Assembly (NCBI GenBank): GCA_964614535.1
Contig: CAZTOZ010000048.1
Coordinates: forward strand, 94,182-158,181
Direction: 5' to 3'
DNA length: 64,000 nucleotides
From: JALSHZ01 sp964614535
GTDB lineage: Bacteria > Pseudomonadota > Gammaproteobacteria > UWMA-0217
In this document: positions 43,591 to 52,683 of the stretch, one piece after another
Numbering within the stretch: the stretch's first letter is position 1
How the letters are laid out: each line of letters begins with the position of its first letter
Made by a program: the position numbers and the translations under genes
The notes under the pieces: model-generated
Databases searched by the model: none
Told to the model about the DNA's origin: nothing
What the model saw: the letters and a program-made list of their open reading frames with translations, nothing else

Positions 43591-44283
43591 ATGCAGAGTG
43601 ACAACGAGATTCCGGTCATCACCATCGATGGTCCCGGTGGCTCCGGCAAGGGCACGTTGAGCCGTCTGCTGGCGAAGCGGCTGGGTTGGCACTGGCTGGA
43701 CAGTGGTGCGATCTACCGGCTCACGGCGCTGGCGGCGCTGCGCAATGGCGTGGACCTCGACGACGTGCCGGCGCTGGTGGCGCAGGCGCGGCGGCTCGAT
43801 GCCCGTTTCGGGGAGTCGGCCGACGGCGAGGCCAGTGTCCTGCTTGGCACGGACGACGTCACCGCCGAGTTGCGCACCGAGCAGGCGGGGGAGGCCGCAT
43901 CGAAGATCGCCGCCTGTCCCGAGGTGCGCGAGGCGTTGTTGCAGCGGCAGCGTGACTTCCGCCAGCCGCCCGGGCTGGTGGCCGACGGACGCGACATGGG
44001 TACCGTGGTATTCCCTGATGCCCGGCTCAAGCTCTTTCTGACCGCAAGCATCGAGGAACGGGCCCGCAGGCGATATAAGCAGTTGAAAGCGCAAGGGTTT
44101 GATATTAGTATTGACGCCCTTTTTCGCGAGATTTCCGCACGGGACGAACGGGATATGAATCGTCCGGTGTCGCCTCTGCGCCCGGCCGACGATGCCGTCG
44201 TTGTCGACTGTTCGACGATGACCATCGACGAGATGCTCGAGACCGCGCTGGATCTCGCGCGGGAAAGGGAATTGGTGGCGTGA
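43591..44283 (+). CDS. cmk: cytidylate kinase
   Basis: This 230-residue enzyme phosphorylates CMP and dCMP. It has the P-loop IDGPGGSGKGTLSRLLA, DSGAIYRLTALAA, VADGRDMGTVVFPDA and the lid RARRRYKQLKAQG. AGGAGG lies just before the ATG. It sits between aroA and rpsA, the standard gammaproteobacterial order. Confidence 0.97.
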   Translation: MQSDNEIPVITIDGPGGSGKGTLSRLLAKRLGWHWLDSGAIYRLTALAALRNGVDLDDVPALVAQARRLDARFGESADGEASVLLGTDDVTAELRTEQAGEAASKIAACPEVREALLQRQRDFRQPPGLVADGRDMGTVVFPDARLKLFLTASIEERARRRYKQLKAQGFDISIDALFREISARDERDMNRPVSPLRPADDAVVVDCSTMTIDEMLETALDLARERELVA

Positions 44284-44385
44284 CCGGAGAGGCCGGTCGC
44301 GCTGTGTCATCAACTTCAAACCATGACGTTGCCGGCGTTGGTTGTTCTGCCCGGTCAGCGTACTGTTTTTCCAGGTTATATTTAA

Positions 44386-46074
44386 ATGTCTGAAAGTTTC
44401 GCGGAATTATTTGAGGAGAGTCTTGCCTTCACGAACATGAAGCCCGGCACCATTGTCAATGGTACGGTCATCGATATCACGCCCGATGTGGTCGTGGTCA
44501 GTGCGGGTCTGAAGTCGGAGGGGGTCATCCCCATTGAGCAGTTCAAGGGGCCCGATGGCGAGTTGGAGGTCAAAGTCGGCGACATCGTCGAAGTGACTCT
44601 CGATGCCGTCGAGAACGGCTTGGGCGAAACACGTCTCTCCAGAGAAAAGGCCAAGCGCGCCAAGGCTTGGCAAGAGTTGGAGAAAGCCTTCGAGAACGAC
44701 GAGATCGTCAAGGGCAAGATCACCGGCAAGGTGCGGGGCGGCTTTACGGTCGAACTGGGCAATATCCGCGCGTTCCTGCCCGGCTCGCTGGTCGACGTGC
44801 GCCCGGTGCGCGACACCACCTATCTCGAGGGCAAGGAACTCGAGTTCAAACTGGTCAAGCTGGACCAGTCCCGCAATAACGTCGTCGTATCGCGTCGTGC
44901 CGTGGTGGAGAAGGAGTACAGTGCCGAGCGCGAGGCGCTGCTGAAGAATCTGGCCGAAGGTCAGACCGTCAAGGCCATCGTCAAGAACCTCACCGACTAC
45001 GGTGCGTTCCTCGACATGGGGGGCGTCGACGGCCTGCTGCACATCACCGACATGGCGTGGAAGCGGGTCAAGCATCCCTCCGAGGTGGTGGAGATCGGCC
45101 AGGAGATCGAGGTCAAGGTGCTACGCTTCGATCGCGAGCGCAACCGGGTCTCGCTGGGTCTGAAGCAGCTGGGCGATGATCCGTGGAAGGATATCACCCG
45201 CCGTTACCCGGAAGGCACCCGCCTGTTCGGCAAGGTCACCAACATCACCGACTACGGCTGTTTCGTCGAGATCGAGGATGGGGTCGAGGGTCTCGTTCAC
45301 GTCTCCGAGATGGATTGGACCAACAAGAACGTCAACCCGCAGAAGGTGGTGCATCTGGGCGAGGAGGTCGAGGTGATGATTCTCGACATCGACGAGGAGC
45401 GCCGCCGGATCTCGCTGGGCATGAAGCAGTGCCAGCCCAATCCCTGGGAAGAGTTCGCCGCCAACCACTCCAAGGGCGATCGTGTTCGTGGCAAGATCAA
45501 GTCGATCACCGACTTCGGTATCTTCGTCGGTCTCGAGGGTGGTATTGACGGATTGGTTCATCTGTCTGATATTTCTTGGAATATCCCGGGCGAGGAAGCC
45601 GTTCGTGACTACAAGAAAGGCGATGAGATCGAAGCCGTCGTGCTCGCCGTCGATCCCGAGCGCGAGCGTATCTCGCTGGGTATCAAGCAGCTCGATCAGG
45701 ATCCGTTCTCGCAGTACATGGCGGCGCATCCGAAAGGCAGCATCGTCAAGGGTACCGTCAAGGCGGTGGATGCCAAGGCGGCGATCGTCGACCTGGGCGA
45801 TGGTGTCGAGGGCGTGTTGCGTGCCTCCGAGCTGTCTCGTGACCGCGTCGAGGACGCCTCCACCGTGCTGAAGGTGGGCGACGAGGTGGAAGCGAAGTTC
45901 ATGGGGCTGGATCGCAAGTCCCGGATGGTATCGCTGTCGATCAAGGCGAAGGACGCCGCCGAAGAGGCCCAGGCCATGCAGGAGTACAGCAACCAGACGG
46001 TTGGTGCCAATCCGATGCAAGAGGTCCTTCAGGGTCTCAAATCGCAGATGGAAGAAGGAAAGTCGGACCAGTAG
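44386..46074 (+). CDS. rpsA: 30S ribosomal protein S1
   Basis: This 562-residue protein has six S1 RNA-binding repeats; the repeated ITDYGAFLDMGGVDGLLHITDM and ITDFGIFVGLEGGIDGLVHLSD type segments are visible. It brings mRNA to the ribosome. The 102-base leader ends in an AT-rich GGTTATATTTAA with only a weak Shine-Dalgarno sequence, as expected for an mRNA regulated by S1 itself. Length matches E. coli S1 (557). Confidence 0.97.
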   Translation: MSESFAELFEESLAFTNMKPGTIVNGTVIDITPDVVVVSAGLKSEGVIPIEQFKGPDGELEVKVGDIVEVTLDAVENGLGETRLSREKAKRAKAWQELEKAFENDEIVKGKITGKVRGGFTVELGNIRAFLPGSLVDVRPVRDTTYLEGKELEFKLVKLDQSRNNVVVSRRAVVEKEYSAEREALLKNLAEGQTVKAIVKNLTDYGAFLDMGGVDGLLHITDMAWKRVKHPSEVVEIGQEIEVKVLRFDRERNRVSLGLKQLGDDPWKDITRRYPEGTRLFGKVTNITDYGCFVEIEDGVEGLVHVSEMDWTNKNVNPQKVVHLGEEVEVMILDIDEERRRISLGMKQCQPNPWEEFAANHSKGDRVRGKIKSITDFGIFVGLEGGIDGLVHLSDISWNIPGEEAVRDYKKGDEIEAVVLAVDPERERISLGIKQLDQDPFSQYMAAHPKGSIVKGTVKAVDAKAAIVDLGDGVEGVLRASELSRDRVEDASTVLKVGDEVEAKFMGLDRKSRMVSLSIKAKDAAEEAQAMQEYSNQTVGANPMQEVLQGLKSQMEEGKSDQ

Positions 46075-46089
46075 GGTCGGCGCTGAACC

Positions 46090-46118
46090 CCGGGCCCGGC
46101 GTCAGCCGGGCCCGGTTT
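46090..46118 (+). terminator. strong GC hairpin after rpsA
   Basis: A perfect 11-bp GC stem (46090-46100 with 46105-46115) with a GTCA loop is followed by only TTT. It may terminate rpsA transcription partially, allowing some read-through into ihfB. Confidence 0.65.
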
Positions 46119-46140
46119 CCCACCAATGACAGGGTGACTG

Positions 46141-46174
46141 TTCAGCCCGTCTGCTCGCGGGCAAACGGGCTGAA
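46141..46174 (+). other. hairpin in the ihfB leader
   Basis: A 10-bp perfect inverted repeat (46141-46150 with 46165-46174) with a 14-base loop that can itself pair TGC with GCA. It lies 37 bases before the ihfB ATG and lacks a U-tract, so it is more likely a leader structure or operator than a terminator. Confidence 0.4.
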
Positions 46175-46210
46175 TGGTTACGACAAGACAGGGCAGGTTG
46201 GAAGGCCAAG

Positions 46211-46513
46211 ATGACAAAATCCGATCTTATCGAGAGACTTACCGCCAAACAGCCGCATCTGGCGCCAAAAGATGTAGAACTCTCGGTCAAGATCATGCTG
46301 GAACAGATGAGCCTGGCGCTCGCCTCGGGTGAGCGGATAGAGATTCGCGGTTTCGGCAGTTTTTCCCTGCACTACCGTCCGCCCCGCATCGGACGCAATC
46401 CCAAGACCGGTGATGCCGTGACCCTGAGCGGCAAATATGTCCCCCACTTCAAGCCCGGCAAGCAGTTGCGCGAGCGGGTGATGAACTCCACGCACATTCC
46501 CATCAAGGAGTGA
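46211..46513 (+). CDS. ihfB: integration host factor subunit beta
   Basis: This 100-residue DNA-bending protein starts MTKSDLIERLTAKQPHL and has the IEIRGFGSFSLHYRPPRIGRNPKTG beta-arm core, with Pro in the RxxRNPxTG tip. It pairs with IhfA, encoded elsewhere. It follows rpsA as in E. coli and precedes lapA by 31 bases. Confidence 0.97.
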   Translation: MTKSDLIERLTAKQPHLAPKDVELSVKIMLEQMSLALASGERIEIRGFGSFSLHYRPPRIGRNPKTGDAVTLSGKYVPHFKPGKQLRERVMNSTHIPIKE

Positions 46514-46544
46514 CGACCGGGGGTGTCCCCCTCATCCCGAGCCT

Positions 46545-46835
46545 ATGAGAGCGCTGATCTATTTTGTCTTCATCCTGCTCGCGGCGATCGCCGCCGTGGT
46601 CTTCACAGCGCTCAATCCTGGCGAGGTCACCGTCAATCTCCACTTTCGCCAGGTGACGTTGCCGTTTTCCCTGGTGGTGGTGGCCAGCATGTTTTTCGGC
46701 GTTCTGCTCGGCATGCTGGCCGGAGGTGTCGTGGCATTGGGCCGGCGGCGCACGTTGCGGCGGTTGCGCAAACAGCTTGCGCTGACCGAAAAGGAGCTGA
46801 GCAACCTCCGCAAGCTGCCGTTGCGGGATGACTGA
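46545..46835 (+). CDS. lapA: LapA-domain inner membrane protein (YciS)
   Basis: This 96-residue protein has two membrane segments (about 3-22 and 40-65) separated by a short VNLHFRQVTLPFS loop and a cytoplasmic coiled-coil tail (RRTLRRLRKQLALTEKELSNLRK). It cooperates with LapB in lipopolysaccharide assembly control. Its stop overlaps the lapB start. Confidence 0.92.
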   Translation: MRALIYFVFILLAAIAAVVFTALNPGEVTVNLHFRQVTLPFSLVVVASMFFGVLLGMLAGGVVALGRRRTLRRLRKQLALTEKELSNLRKLPLRDD

Positions 46836-48028
46836 TGGAGCCGCTGTTGTGGTTGCTGTTACCGGTGGCCGCCGCCTCGGGATGGCTGTCGGCCAGGTAC
46901 TCGGGGCGTAACGGCGGCTCCTCGCGCGACGGGCAGAGCGCTTTCTCGGCGCACTGTCTGCAAGGCCTCAACTATCTGCTCAGCGAACAGTCGGACAAGG
47001 CCATCAACCTGCTGGTCGATCTGGTCGATGTCGACGAGGACACGGTCGAGACCCATCTGGTGCTCGGCAGCCTGTTCCGGCGACGCGGCGAGGTCGATCG
47101 CGCCATCCGCATCCACCAGAACATCATCGCCCGCCCTACACTCTCGCCGGAGCAGAAGGCCAATGCACTGCAGCAGCTCGGCATCGACTACCTCAAGGCC
47201 GGTTTGCTGGACCGGGCCGAGAACATCTTTCTCAAGCTGGCGGAGACCGGGCGAAATCAGGAGCAGGCCTGGCAGTACCTCACCAGCGTCTATGAGCGTG
47301 AAAAGGAGTGGGCCAAGGCCATCGACGCGGCGATTCGCCATCAGAAGGCCGGCGATTCCTCCCAGCATGTGCGGATTGCGCACTATCACTGTGAGTTGGT
47401 GGAGGAGTACGTCAAGGCCGGCAAGGTTGCCCAGGCTGAGCGGGAGGCGGCGGAGGCGTTGGTGGTGGATGCCGAATGTATCCGTGCCTATATTCAGCAG
47501 GGGGACATTCTGTCCTCCCGAGGCAACATCGATGGCGCGGTCAGGAGTTTTCGCAAGGCGCTGGCCAAGGATCGGCACTTTTCGCCGTTGGTGCTGAACC
47601 GCCTCTACAAGACATTTTCCCGGGCGGGCAGTCTGGCCGAGTTTCCGCTGTTCGTGCGCAGGAATACCGACTGCAGCACCGACGCGGCCGCGCGCTATTT
47701 CCTGGTGCGTGCCTACAAGGATCTGGGTGACGAAGGGCGGTTGCACGAGCTGCTCTACAAGGAGATGGAGCGTGACGAGGTATCGCCCTATATCGTTCTG
47801 GCCTATCTGGAGATGATGAAGGAGAACACCAGCGGGGAGATCCGGGCCTCGTTCGCCGCGCTGGAACGGACGCTGGTCTCGCGCCTCGGCACCTATATGG
47901 CCTGCCACTGCACCCATTGTGGCTTCGAATCCAATCTCATCTTCTGGCAGTGCCCCGGCTGCCAGCATTGGGGTACGGTACGGCCCCACCAGAACCCCGT
48001 CGAATACTCATGGCTGGACAGCGAATGA
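46835..48028 (+). CDS. lapB: LPS assembly regulator LapB (YciM)
   Basis: This 397-residue protein has an N-terminal membrane anchor (MEPLLWLLLPVAAASGWLSA), about nine TPR repeats and a C-terminal rubredoxin-like metal site with CHCTHCGF and CPGCQHWG. It controls LpxC degradation through FtsH. Length matches E. coli LapB (389). It overlaps pyrF by 4 bases (ATGA). Confidence 0.95.
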   Translation: MEPLLWLLLPVAAASGWLSARYSGRNGGSSRDGQSAFSAHCLQGLNYLLSEQSDKAINLLVDLVDVDEDTVETHLVLGSLFRRRGEVDRAIRIHQNIIARPTLSPEQKANALQQLGIDYLKAGLLDRAENIFLKLAETGRNQEQAWQYLTSVYEREKEWAKAIDAAIRHQKAGDSSQHVRIAHYHCELVEEYVKAGKVAQAEREAAEALVVDAECIRAYIQQGDILSSRGNIDGAVRSFRKALAKDRHFSPLVLNRLYKTFSRAGSLAEFPLFVRRNTDCSTDAAARYFLVRAYKDLGDEGRLHELLYKEMERDEVSPYIVLAYLEMMKENTSGEIRASFAALERTLVSRLGTYMACHCTHCGFESNLIFWQCPGCQHWGTVRPHQNPVEYSWLDSE

Positions 48029-48723
48029 CACCATCCCCCATCATCGTTGCGCTCGATTTCCCGTCGAAGGATCAGGCGCTTGCCTTCGCCCGTGAACTGC
48101 CCGCCGACAAATGTCGCGTCAAGGTGGGTTTCGAGCTGTTCGTTGCCGCCGGCCCGGCATTGATCGACGAGCTGCACGCGCTGGGGTTCGAGCTCTTTCT
48201 CGATCTGAAGTTCCACGACATCCCCAATACGGTGGCTGCCGTCTGCCGCATCGCCGCCGATCTCGGTGTCTGGATGCTCAATGTCCATGCCAGTGGTGGC
48301 CGCCGGATGATCGAGGCCGCGCGGGAGGCGGTCGATGCCGCCAGCCACCGCCCCCATCTGATCGCCGTCACCGTACTGACGTCGATGACGGCCGCCGATC
48401 TTGCCGAGTCCGGCGTGACCGACCCGCCAGCGGTGCAGGTGGAGCGGCTCGCTGCGCTGGCTCGGCGGGCCGGTGCCGATGGGGTGGTCTGTTCGGCGCG
48501 GGAAGCGGCCCGCCTGCGTCGGGCCCATGGTGACGATTTTCTGCTGGTGACCCCGGGGATCCGTCCGGCCGGCTCTTCGGGTGACGATCAGCGCCGGGTG
48601 ATGACGCCACGAGAGGCAATGACCGCTGGTGCCGATTTTTTGGTCATTGGTCGGCCCATCACCCAGGCGGAGGCCCCGGTAGAGGTGATAAACGAGGTTC
48701 TCGTCTCACTGGCCCGGGGCTGA
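48025..48723 (+). CDS. pyrF: orotidine-5'-phosphate decarboxylase
   Basis: This 232-residue TIM-barrel enzyme makes UMP. The catalytic DLKFHDIPNTV tetrad segment and PGIRP near the C-terminus are present, and the start MTPSPIIVALDFPSKDQAL is conserved. The longer open frame upstream lies inside lapB and is rejected. The gene order lapB-pyrF is standard. Confidence 0.97.
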   Translation: MTPSPIIVALDFPSKDQALAFARELPADKCRVKVGFELFVAAGPALIDELHALGFELFLDLKFHDIPNTVAAVCRIAADLGVWMLNVHASGGRRMIEAAREAVDAASHRPHLIAVTVLTSMTAADLAESGVTDPPAVQVERLAALARRAGADGVVCSAREAARLRRAHGDDFLLVTPGIRPAGSSGDDQRRVMTPREAMTAGADFLVIGRPITQAEAPVEVINEVLVSLARG

Positions 48724-48779
48724 ACTTTGTTACGATGCGGCGGTCGATTTAGCTACCTGCCCGAATAAGGAAGTTGTAT

Positions 48780-49673
48780 ATGCCACAGAAGATTCGCAAG
48801 GCGGTGTTCCCGGTCGCCGGAATGGGAACCCGCTTTCTGCCGGCCACCAAGGCCAATCCCAAGGAGATGCTCCCCATCGTCGACAAACCGCTGATCCAGT
48901 ACGCGGCCGAGGAAGCGGTCTCTGCCGGTATCACCGAGCTGATTTTCGTGACTGGGCGCAACAAACGTTCCATCCCCGATCATTTCGACAAGGCCTATGA
49001 GTTGGAGCATTCGCTGGAGGAGCGTGGCAAGACCAAGATGCTGGAAGAGGTGCGCGGCATCCTGCCACCAGGCATCACCTGCGTCTATCTGCGCCAGGCG
49101 GAGGCGTTGGGGCTGGGGCATGCCGTACTCTGCGCCAAGCCGATCGTCGGCGATGAGCCGTTTGCCGTCATTCTCGCCGACGACATGATCGCGCCGAAGA
49201 ACGGCACCTCCGGTCTGGGCGAGATGGTCGATGTCTACAACTATCACGGTTGTAGTGTGCTGGGCAGCGAACGGGTTCCGGAGGACCAGACCCAGAAGTA
49301 TGGCGTCGTGGCGGCCGAGGCTGCCGGCGAGCGGCTGTGGCATGTCAACGGCATCGTCGAAAAGCCGGCGCCGGAGGAGGCGCCCTCCAATATCGCCGTC
49401 GTCGGGCGTTACATTCTGACCCCCCATATTTTCGAGAAGCTGGAGAAAACCCCGAAAGGCGCTGGTGGCGAGATCCAGCTCACCGATGCGATCGCCAAGC
49501 TGCTGCAGGAAGAGCGGGTACTGGCCTATGAGTTCGAGGGCAAGCGCTACGATTGTGGCGACAAGCTCGGCTACCTGGTGGCGACCGTCGAATATGCGCT
49601 CAAGCATCCCGAGCTGAGAGAGGGGTTTGCAGCCTATCTGCGGGATCTGGATGTGGATGCGCTGATGGGCTGA
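48780..49673 (+). CDS. galU: UTP-glucose-1-phosphate uridylyltransferase
   Basis: This 297-residue enzyme makes UDP-glucose for polysaccharide and lipopolysaccharide. It has KAVFPVAGMGTRFLPATKANPKEML at the N-terminus (given here only to identify the nucleotide-binding loop GMGTR), VDKPLIQYAAEEA, GLGHAVLCA and YDCGDKLGY. AAGGAAG lies 7 bases before the ATG at 48780. It has its own terminator. Confidence 0.95.
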   Translation: MPQKIRKAVFPVAGMGTRFLPATKANPKEMLPIVDKPLIQYAAEEAVSAGITELIFVTGRNKRSIPDHFDKAYELEHSLEERGKTKMLEEVRGILPPGITCVYLRQAEALGLGHAVLCAKPIVGDEPFAVILADDMIAPKNGTSGLGEMVDVYNYHGCSVLGSERVPEDQTQKYGVVAAEAAGERLWHVNGIVEKPAPEEAPSNIAVVGRYILTPHIFEKLEKTPKGAGGEIQLTDAIAKLLQEERVLAYEFEGKRYDCGDKLGYLVATVEYALKHPELREGFAAYLRDLDVDALMG

Positions 49674-49700
49674 TCGAAGCCCGTTTGCACGATGTCGGAA

Positions 49701-49733
49701 AACCCGGCGGGGGCGACCCCGGCCGGGTTTTTT
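49701..49733. terminator. terminator between convergent galU and hemL
   Basis: An 8-bp stem (49701-49708 with 49722-49729) extended by an inner GGGG/CCCC pairing leads into TTTTTT. It terminates galU. The reverse strand has a weaker A/T run, so it may also act on hemL. Confidence 0.85.
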
Positions 49734-49751
49734 GATGGGTGGATTGGGCGG

Positions 49752-51038
49752 TTACGATGCCACGGCGGCAAACGCCTTCTCGGCGGCCAGCAGTGTCTGC
49801 TCGATCTCGTCGTTGCCATGGGCGCTGGAGACGAAGCCCGCCTCGTAGGCCGATGGCGCCAGATAGACACCGGCATCCAGCATCGCATGGAAGAAGCGTT
49901 TGTAGGCGTCGATGTCGCACTGTGTCGCCTGGGCAAACGAGGTGACTTCGTCGGCTTCGGTGAAGAAGAGGCCAAACATTGCGCCCACCTGGCTGGTGGT
50001 GAACGGGACGCCGGCTGCATCCGCCCGCGCCTGCAATCCCTCGACCAGTCTGCTGGTCTGGGCTTCCAGCGCGTCGTAGAAGCCGGGGGTGGAGACGATC
50101 TCCAGCGTCTTCAGACCAGCGGTCATGGCGATCGGGTTGCCCGATAGGGTGCCGGCCTGATAGACCGGGCCGGTGGGCGCGATGTATTCCATGATCTTGC
50201 GCTTGCCACCGAAGGCGCCCACCGGCATGCCACCGCCGATGATCTTGCCCAGGGTGGTGAGGTCGGGGGTGACGCCATAGCGGCTCTGGGCGCCGCCGAG
50301 CGCGACGCGGAAGCCGGTCATCACTTCGTCGAAGATCAGCACCGCGCCATGCTGGTCGCAAACCTCGCGCAGCCCTTCGAGAAAGCCCGCCGCCGGCGGG
50401 ATGCAATTCATGTTGCCGGCCACCGGTTCGACGATGATGCAGGCGATCTGGTCGCCGATCTCGTCGAAGGCCTGGCGAATGGTGTCGAGGTTGTTGTATT
50501 CCAGCGTGATGGTGTGTTCGGCCAGTGAGGCTGGTATGCCGGGAGAGCTGGGAACGCCGAGTGTGAGTGCGCCGGAACCGGCCTTGACCAGCAGCGAGTC
50601 GCCGTGCCCGTGGTAGCAGCCTTCGAACTTGACGATCTTGTCCCGCCCGGTGAAGCCGCGTGCGAGGCGGATGGCGCTCATCGTCGCTTCGGTGCCGGAG
50701 CTGACCATTCGCACCATTTCGATCGACGGCAGCAGCTGGCAGACCTTCTCCGCCATCTCGATCTCGATGGCAGTGGGGGCGCCGTAGCTCAGGCCATCGT
50801 CCGCCGCCTTTTTCACCGCGGCGACGATCTCGGGGTGGGCGTGTCCGGCGATCATCGGGCCCCAGGATCCCACGTAGTCCACGTAGCGTTTGCCGTCGCT
50901 ATCGAACAGCCAGGCCCCTTCGGCCCGGTCGATGAATACCGGATCACCGCCGACGCCGTGGAATGCGCGAACCGGTGAGTTGACCCCGCCGGGGATGACT
51001 TTTTCGGCACGATGAAAGAGTTCTGCTGATCTGGACAC
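49752..51038 (-). CDS. hemL: glutamate-1-semialdehyde 2,1-aminomutase
   Basis: This 428-residue PLP enzyme makes 5-aminolevulinate in the C5 tetrapyrrole pathway. The PLP lysine lies in TTLGKIIGGGMPVGAFGG, and the N-terminal RAFHGVGGDPVFIDRAEGAWLFD block is conserved. Length is normal. It diverges from hemN, and an FNR-type box lies in the shared 170-base gap. Confidence 0.97.
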   Translation of the reverse strand: MSRSAELFHRAEKVIPGGVNSPVRAFHGVGGDPVFIDRAEGAWLFDSDGKRYVDYVGSWGPMIAGHAHPEIVAAVKKAADDGLSYGAPTAIEIEMAEKVCQLLPSIEMVRMVSSGTEATMSAIRLARGFTGRDKIVKFEGCYHGHGDSLLVKAGSGALTLGVPSSPGIPASLAEHTITLEYNNLDTIRQAFDEIGDQIACIIVEPVAGNMNCIPPAAGFLEGLREVCDQHGAVLIFDEVMTGFRVALGGAQSRYGVTPDLTTLGKIIGGGMPVGAFGGKRKIMEYIAPTGPVYQAGTLSGNPIAMTAGLKTLEIVSTPGFYDALEAQTSRLVEGLQARADAAGVPFTTSQVGAMFGLFFTEADEVTSFAQATQCDIDAYKRFFHAMLDAGVYLAPSAYEAGFVSSAHGNDEIEQTLLAAEKAFAAVAS

Positions 51039-51133
51039 GGTTCTTCCTGCGTAGTGGATGGGAGGAGCGGGGATTATGCCCCGTCCGGCCGGGCGGGAGC
51101 AAAGGGGGGCGTGGTATAGTTGGGGTGCCGCCG

Positions 51134-51147
51134 TTGACGTGGGTCAA
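51134..51147. promoter_or_regulatory. FNR-type box upstream of hemN
   Basis: The palindrome TTGAC-GTGG-GTCAA matches the FNR/Anr consensus TTGAT-N4-ATCAA at 8 of 10 defined positions and is perfectly symmetrical. Its centre is 68 bases before the hemN ATG. A class II start about 41 bases downstream would put a -10 near TAGGCT at 51171-51176. It also lies 96 bases from hemL. Confidence 0.7.
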
Positions 51148-51208
51148 CGGTGGATCGTTCGTGGCCGTGTTAGGCTCCACCCCCGTTTTTTCCGAGGCCG
51201 GAATACCG

Positions 51209-52606
51209 ATGTCCGAAACCCAATTCGCCGATACCATCTTCGATGAAGCGTTGATCCGCCGCTACGACGCCAGCGGGCCGCGATATACCTCCTACCCCAC
51301 TGCGGTGTCGTTCACTGAGGCGTTTGGCGAAACGGACTACCGTCGGGCGGCGGCCCGGAGCAATGCCGCTTCGGTGCCGTTGTCGCTCTATTTTCATATT
51401 CCGTTCTGCGACACGATCTGCTTCTACTGCGCCTGCAACAAGATCGCGACCAAGAATCACGGCATGGTCGGCGGCTATCTCGACCGTCTGGCACGGGAGA
51501 TCGAAATGCAGGCGTCGCTCTACGACGACGATCGCATCGTCGAGCAACTGCACTGGGGAGGGGGGACGCCGACCTTTCTCAACCACGACGAGATGACGCA
51601 GCTGATGGAGGCGACCCGGCGCCACTTCCGTCTGCGGGACGACGACGGCGGTGACTACTCCATTGAGATCGATCCACGCTCGGTCACGGCCGACAGCATT
51701 CGTCACTTGAGGTCGCTGGGTTTCAACCGTTTCAGCCTCGGGGTACAGGATGTCAATCCGGTGGTGCAGCGGGCCGTCAACCGCATCCAGCCGATCGAGT
51801 TGACCCGCGAGATCGTCGAGGCCTGTTACGATGCGGGCGCCAGGTCGGTGAATCTCGACTTGATCTACGGCTTGCCGCTGCAGACGGTGGAGAGCTTCGC
51901 CCGGACCGTCGATGCCGTGCTGGCGTTGTCGCCCGATCGGTTGTCGGTCTTCAACTACGCGCATCTGCCGGAGCGTTTCAAGCCGCAGCGCCGGATCAAC
52001 GAGGCCGAGCTGCCGTCGGGTGCCGACAAGCTGGAGATTCTCAAGCAGACCATCGAACGGCTCACCGATGCGGGCTACGTCTATATCGGCATGGACCATT
52101 TCGCCAAGCCGGACGACGAGCTGGTGCGAGCGCAACGGGAGGGGCACCTGCACCGCAATTTTCAGGGGTACACCACACGCGGCGATTGCGATCTGGTGGC
52201 CATGGGTGTCAGCTCGATCTCCAAGGTGCACGATGTCTACAGCCAGAATGCAAAGGATCTGGAGGCCTACTATGCGGCCATCGATGCCGGGCGACTCCCC
52301 ATTATCAAGGGTATTCGGCTGAGCGACGACGACATTCTGCGCCGGGACGTCATCAGTCGTTTGATCTGCAATTTCGTCCTCGATATCGAAGACGTCGAGA
52401 AGCAGTATGGCATCGACTTTGCCGGCTATTTCGCTGCGGCGTTGGAGGGGTTGGCGCCGATGGAGGCGGACGGGTTGGTGGAGATCGGTGAGCGGCAGAT
52501 CAGGATTCTGCCGCGTGGCCGGATGCTGGTGCGCAATGTCTGCATGGCCTTCGATGCCCATTTGCAGAAGGCGCGGGCCGAGGCGAAATTCTCCAAGGTG
52601 ATTTGA
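51209..52606 (+). CDS. hemN: oxygen-independent coproporphyrinogen III oxidase
   Basis: This 465-residue radical SAM enzyme makes protoporphyrinogen IX under low oxygen. The 4Fe-4S motif is CDTICFYCAC, preceded by SLYFHIPF and followed by HWGGGTPTFL. The start MSETQFADTIFDEALIRRYDASGPRYTSYPTA is chosen at 51209 on family grounds (first residues MSETQ), rejecting a longer frame. An FNR box lies upstream, consistent with anaerobic induction. Confidence 0.95.
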   Translation: MSETQFADTIFDEALIRRYDASGPRYTSYPTAVSFTEAFGETDYRRAAARSNAASVPLSLYFHIPFCDTICFYCACNKIATKNHGMVGGYLDRLAREIEMQASLYDDDRIVEQLHWGGGTPTFLNHDEMTQLMEATRRHFRLRDDDGGDYSIEIDPRSVTADSIRHLRSLGFNRFSLGVQDVNPVVQRAVNRIQPIELTREIVEACYDAGARSVNLDLIYGLPLQTVESFARTVDAVLALSPDRLSVFNYAHLPERFKPQRRINEAELPSGADKLEILKQTIERLTDAGYVYIGMDHFAKPDDELVRAQREGHLHRNFQGYTTRGDCDLVAMGVSSISKVHDVYSQNAKDLEAYYAAIDAGRLPIIKGIRLSDDDILRRDVISRLICNFVLDIEDVEKQYGIDFAGYFAAALEGLAPMEADGLVEIGERQIRILPRGRMLVRNVCMAFDAHLQKARAEAKFSKVI

Positions 52607-52640
52607 CGGCGCCTGGCCTGGAGATGGTCGCTGGGCCGGC

Positions 52641-52673
52641 CCGTAACGGCACGCCCGGGGCGCGCCGTTACGG
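52641..52673. other. hairpin between convergent hemN and yidB-like gene
   Basis: A perfect 10-bp inverted repeat (52641-52650 with 52664-52673) whose 13-base loop can pair further (CGCC/GGCG). No U-tract follows on either side, so it may serve as a weak bidirectional terminator or RNA-stabilising end. Confidence 0.45.
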
Positions 52674-52683
52674 TGGCCGGGCT

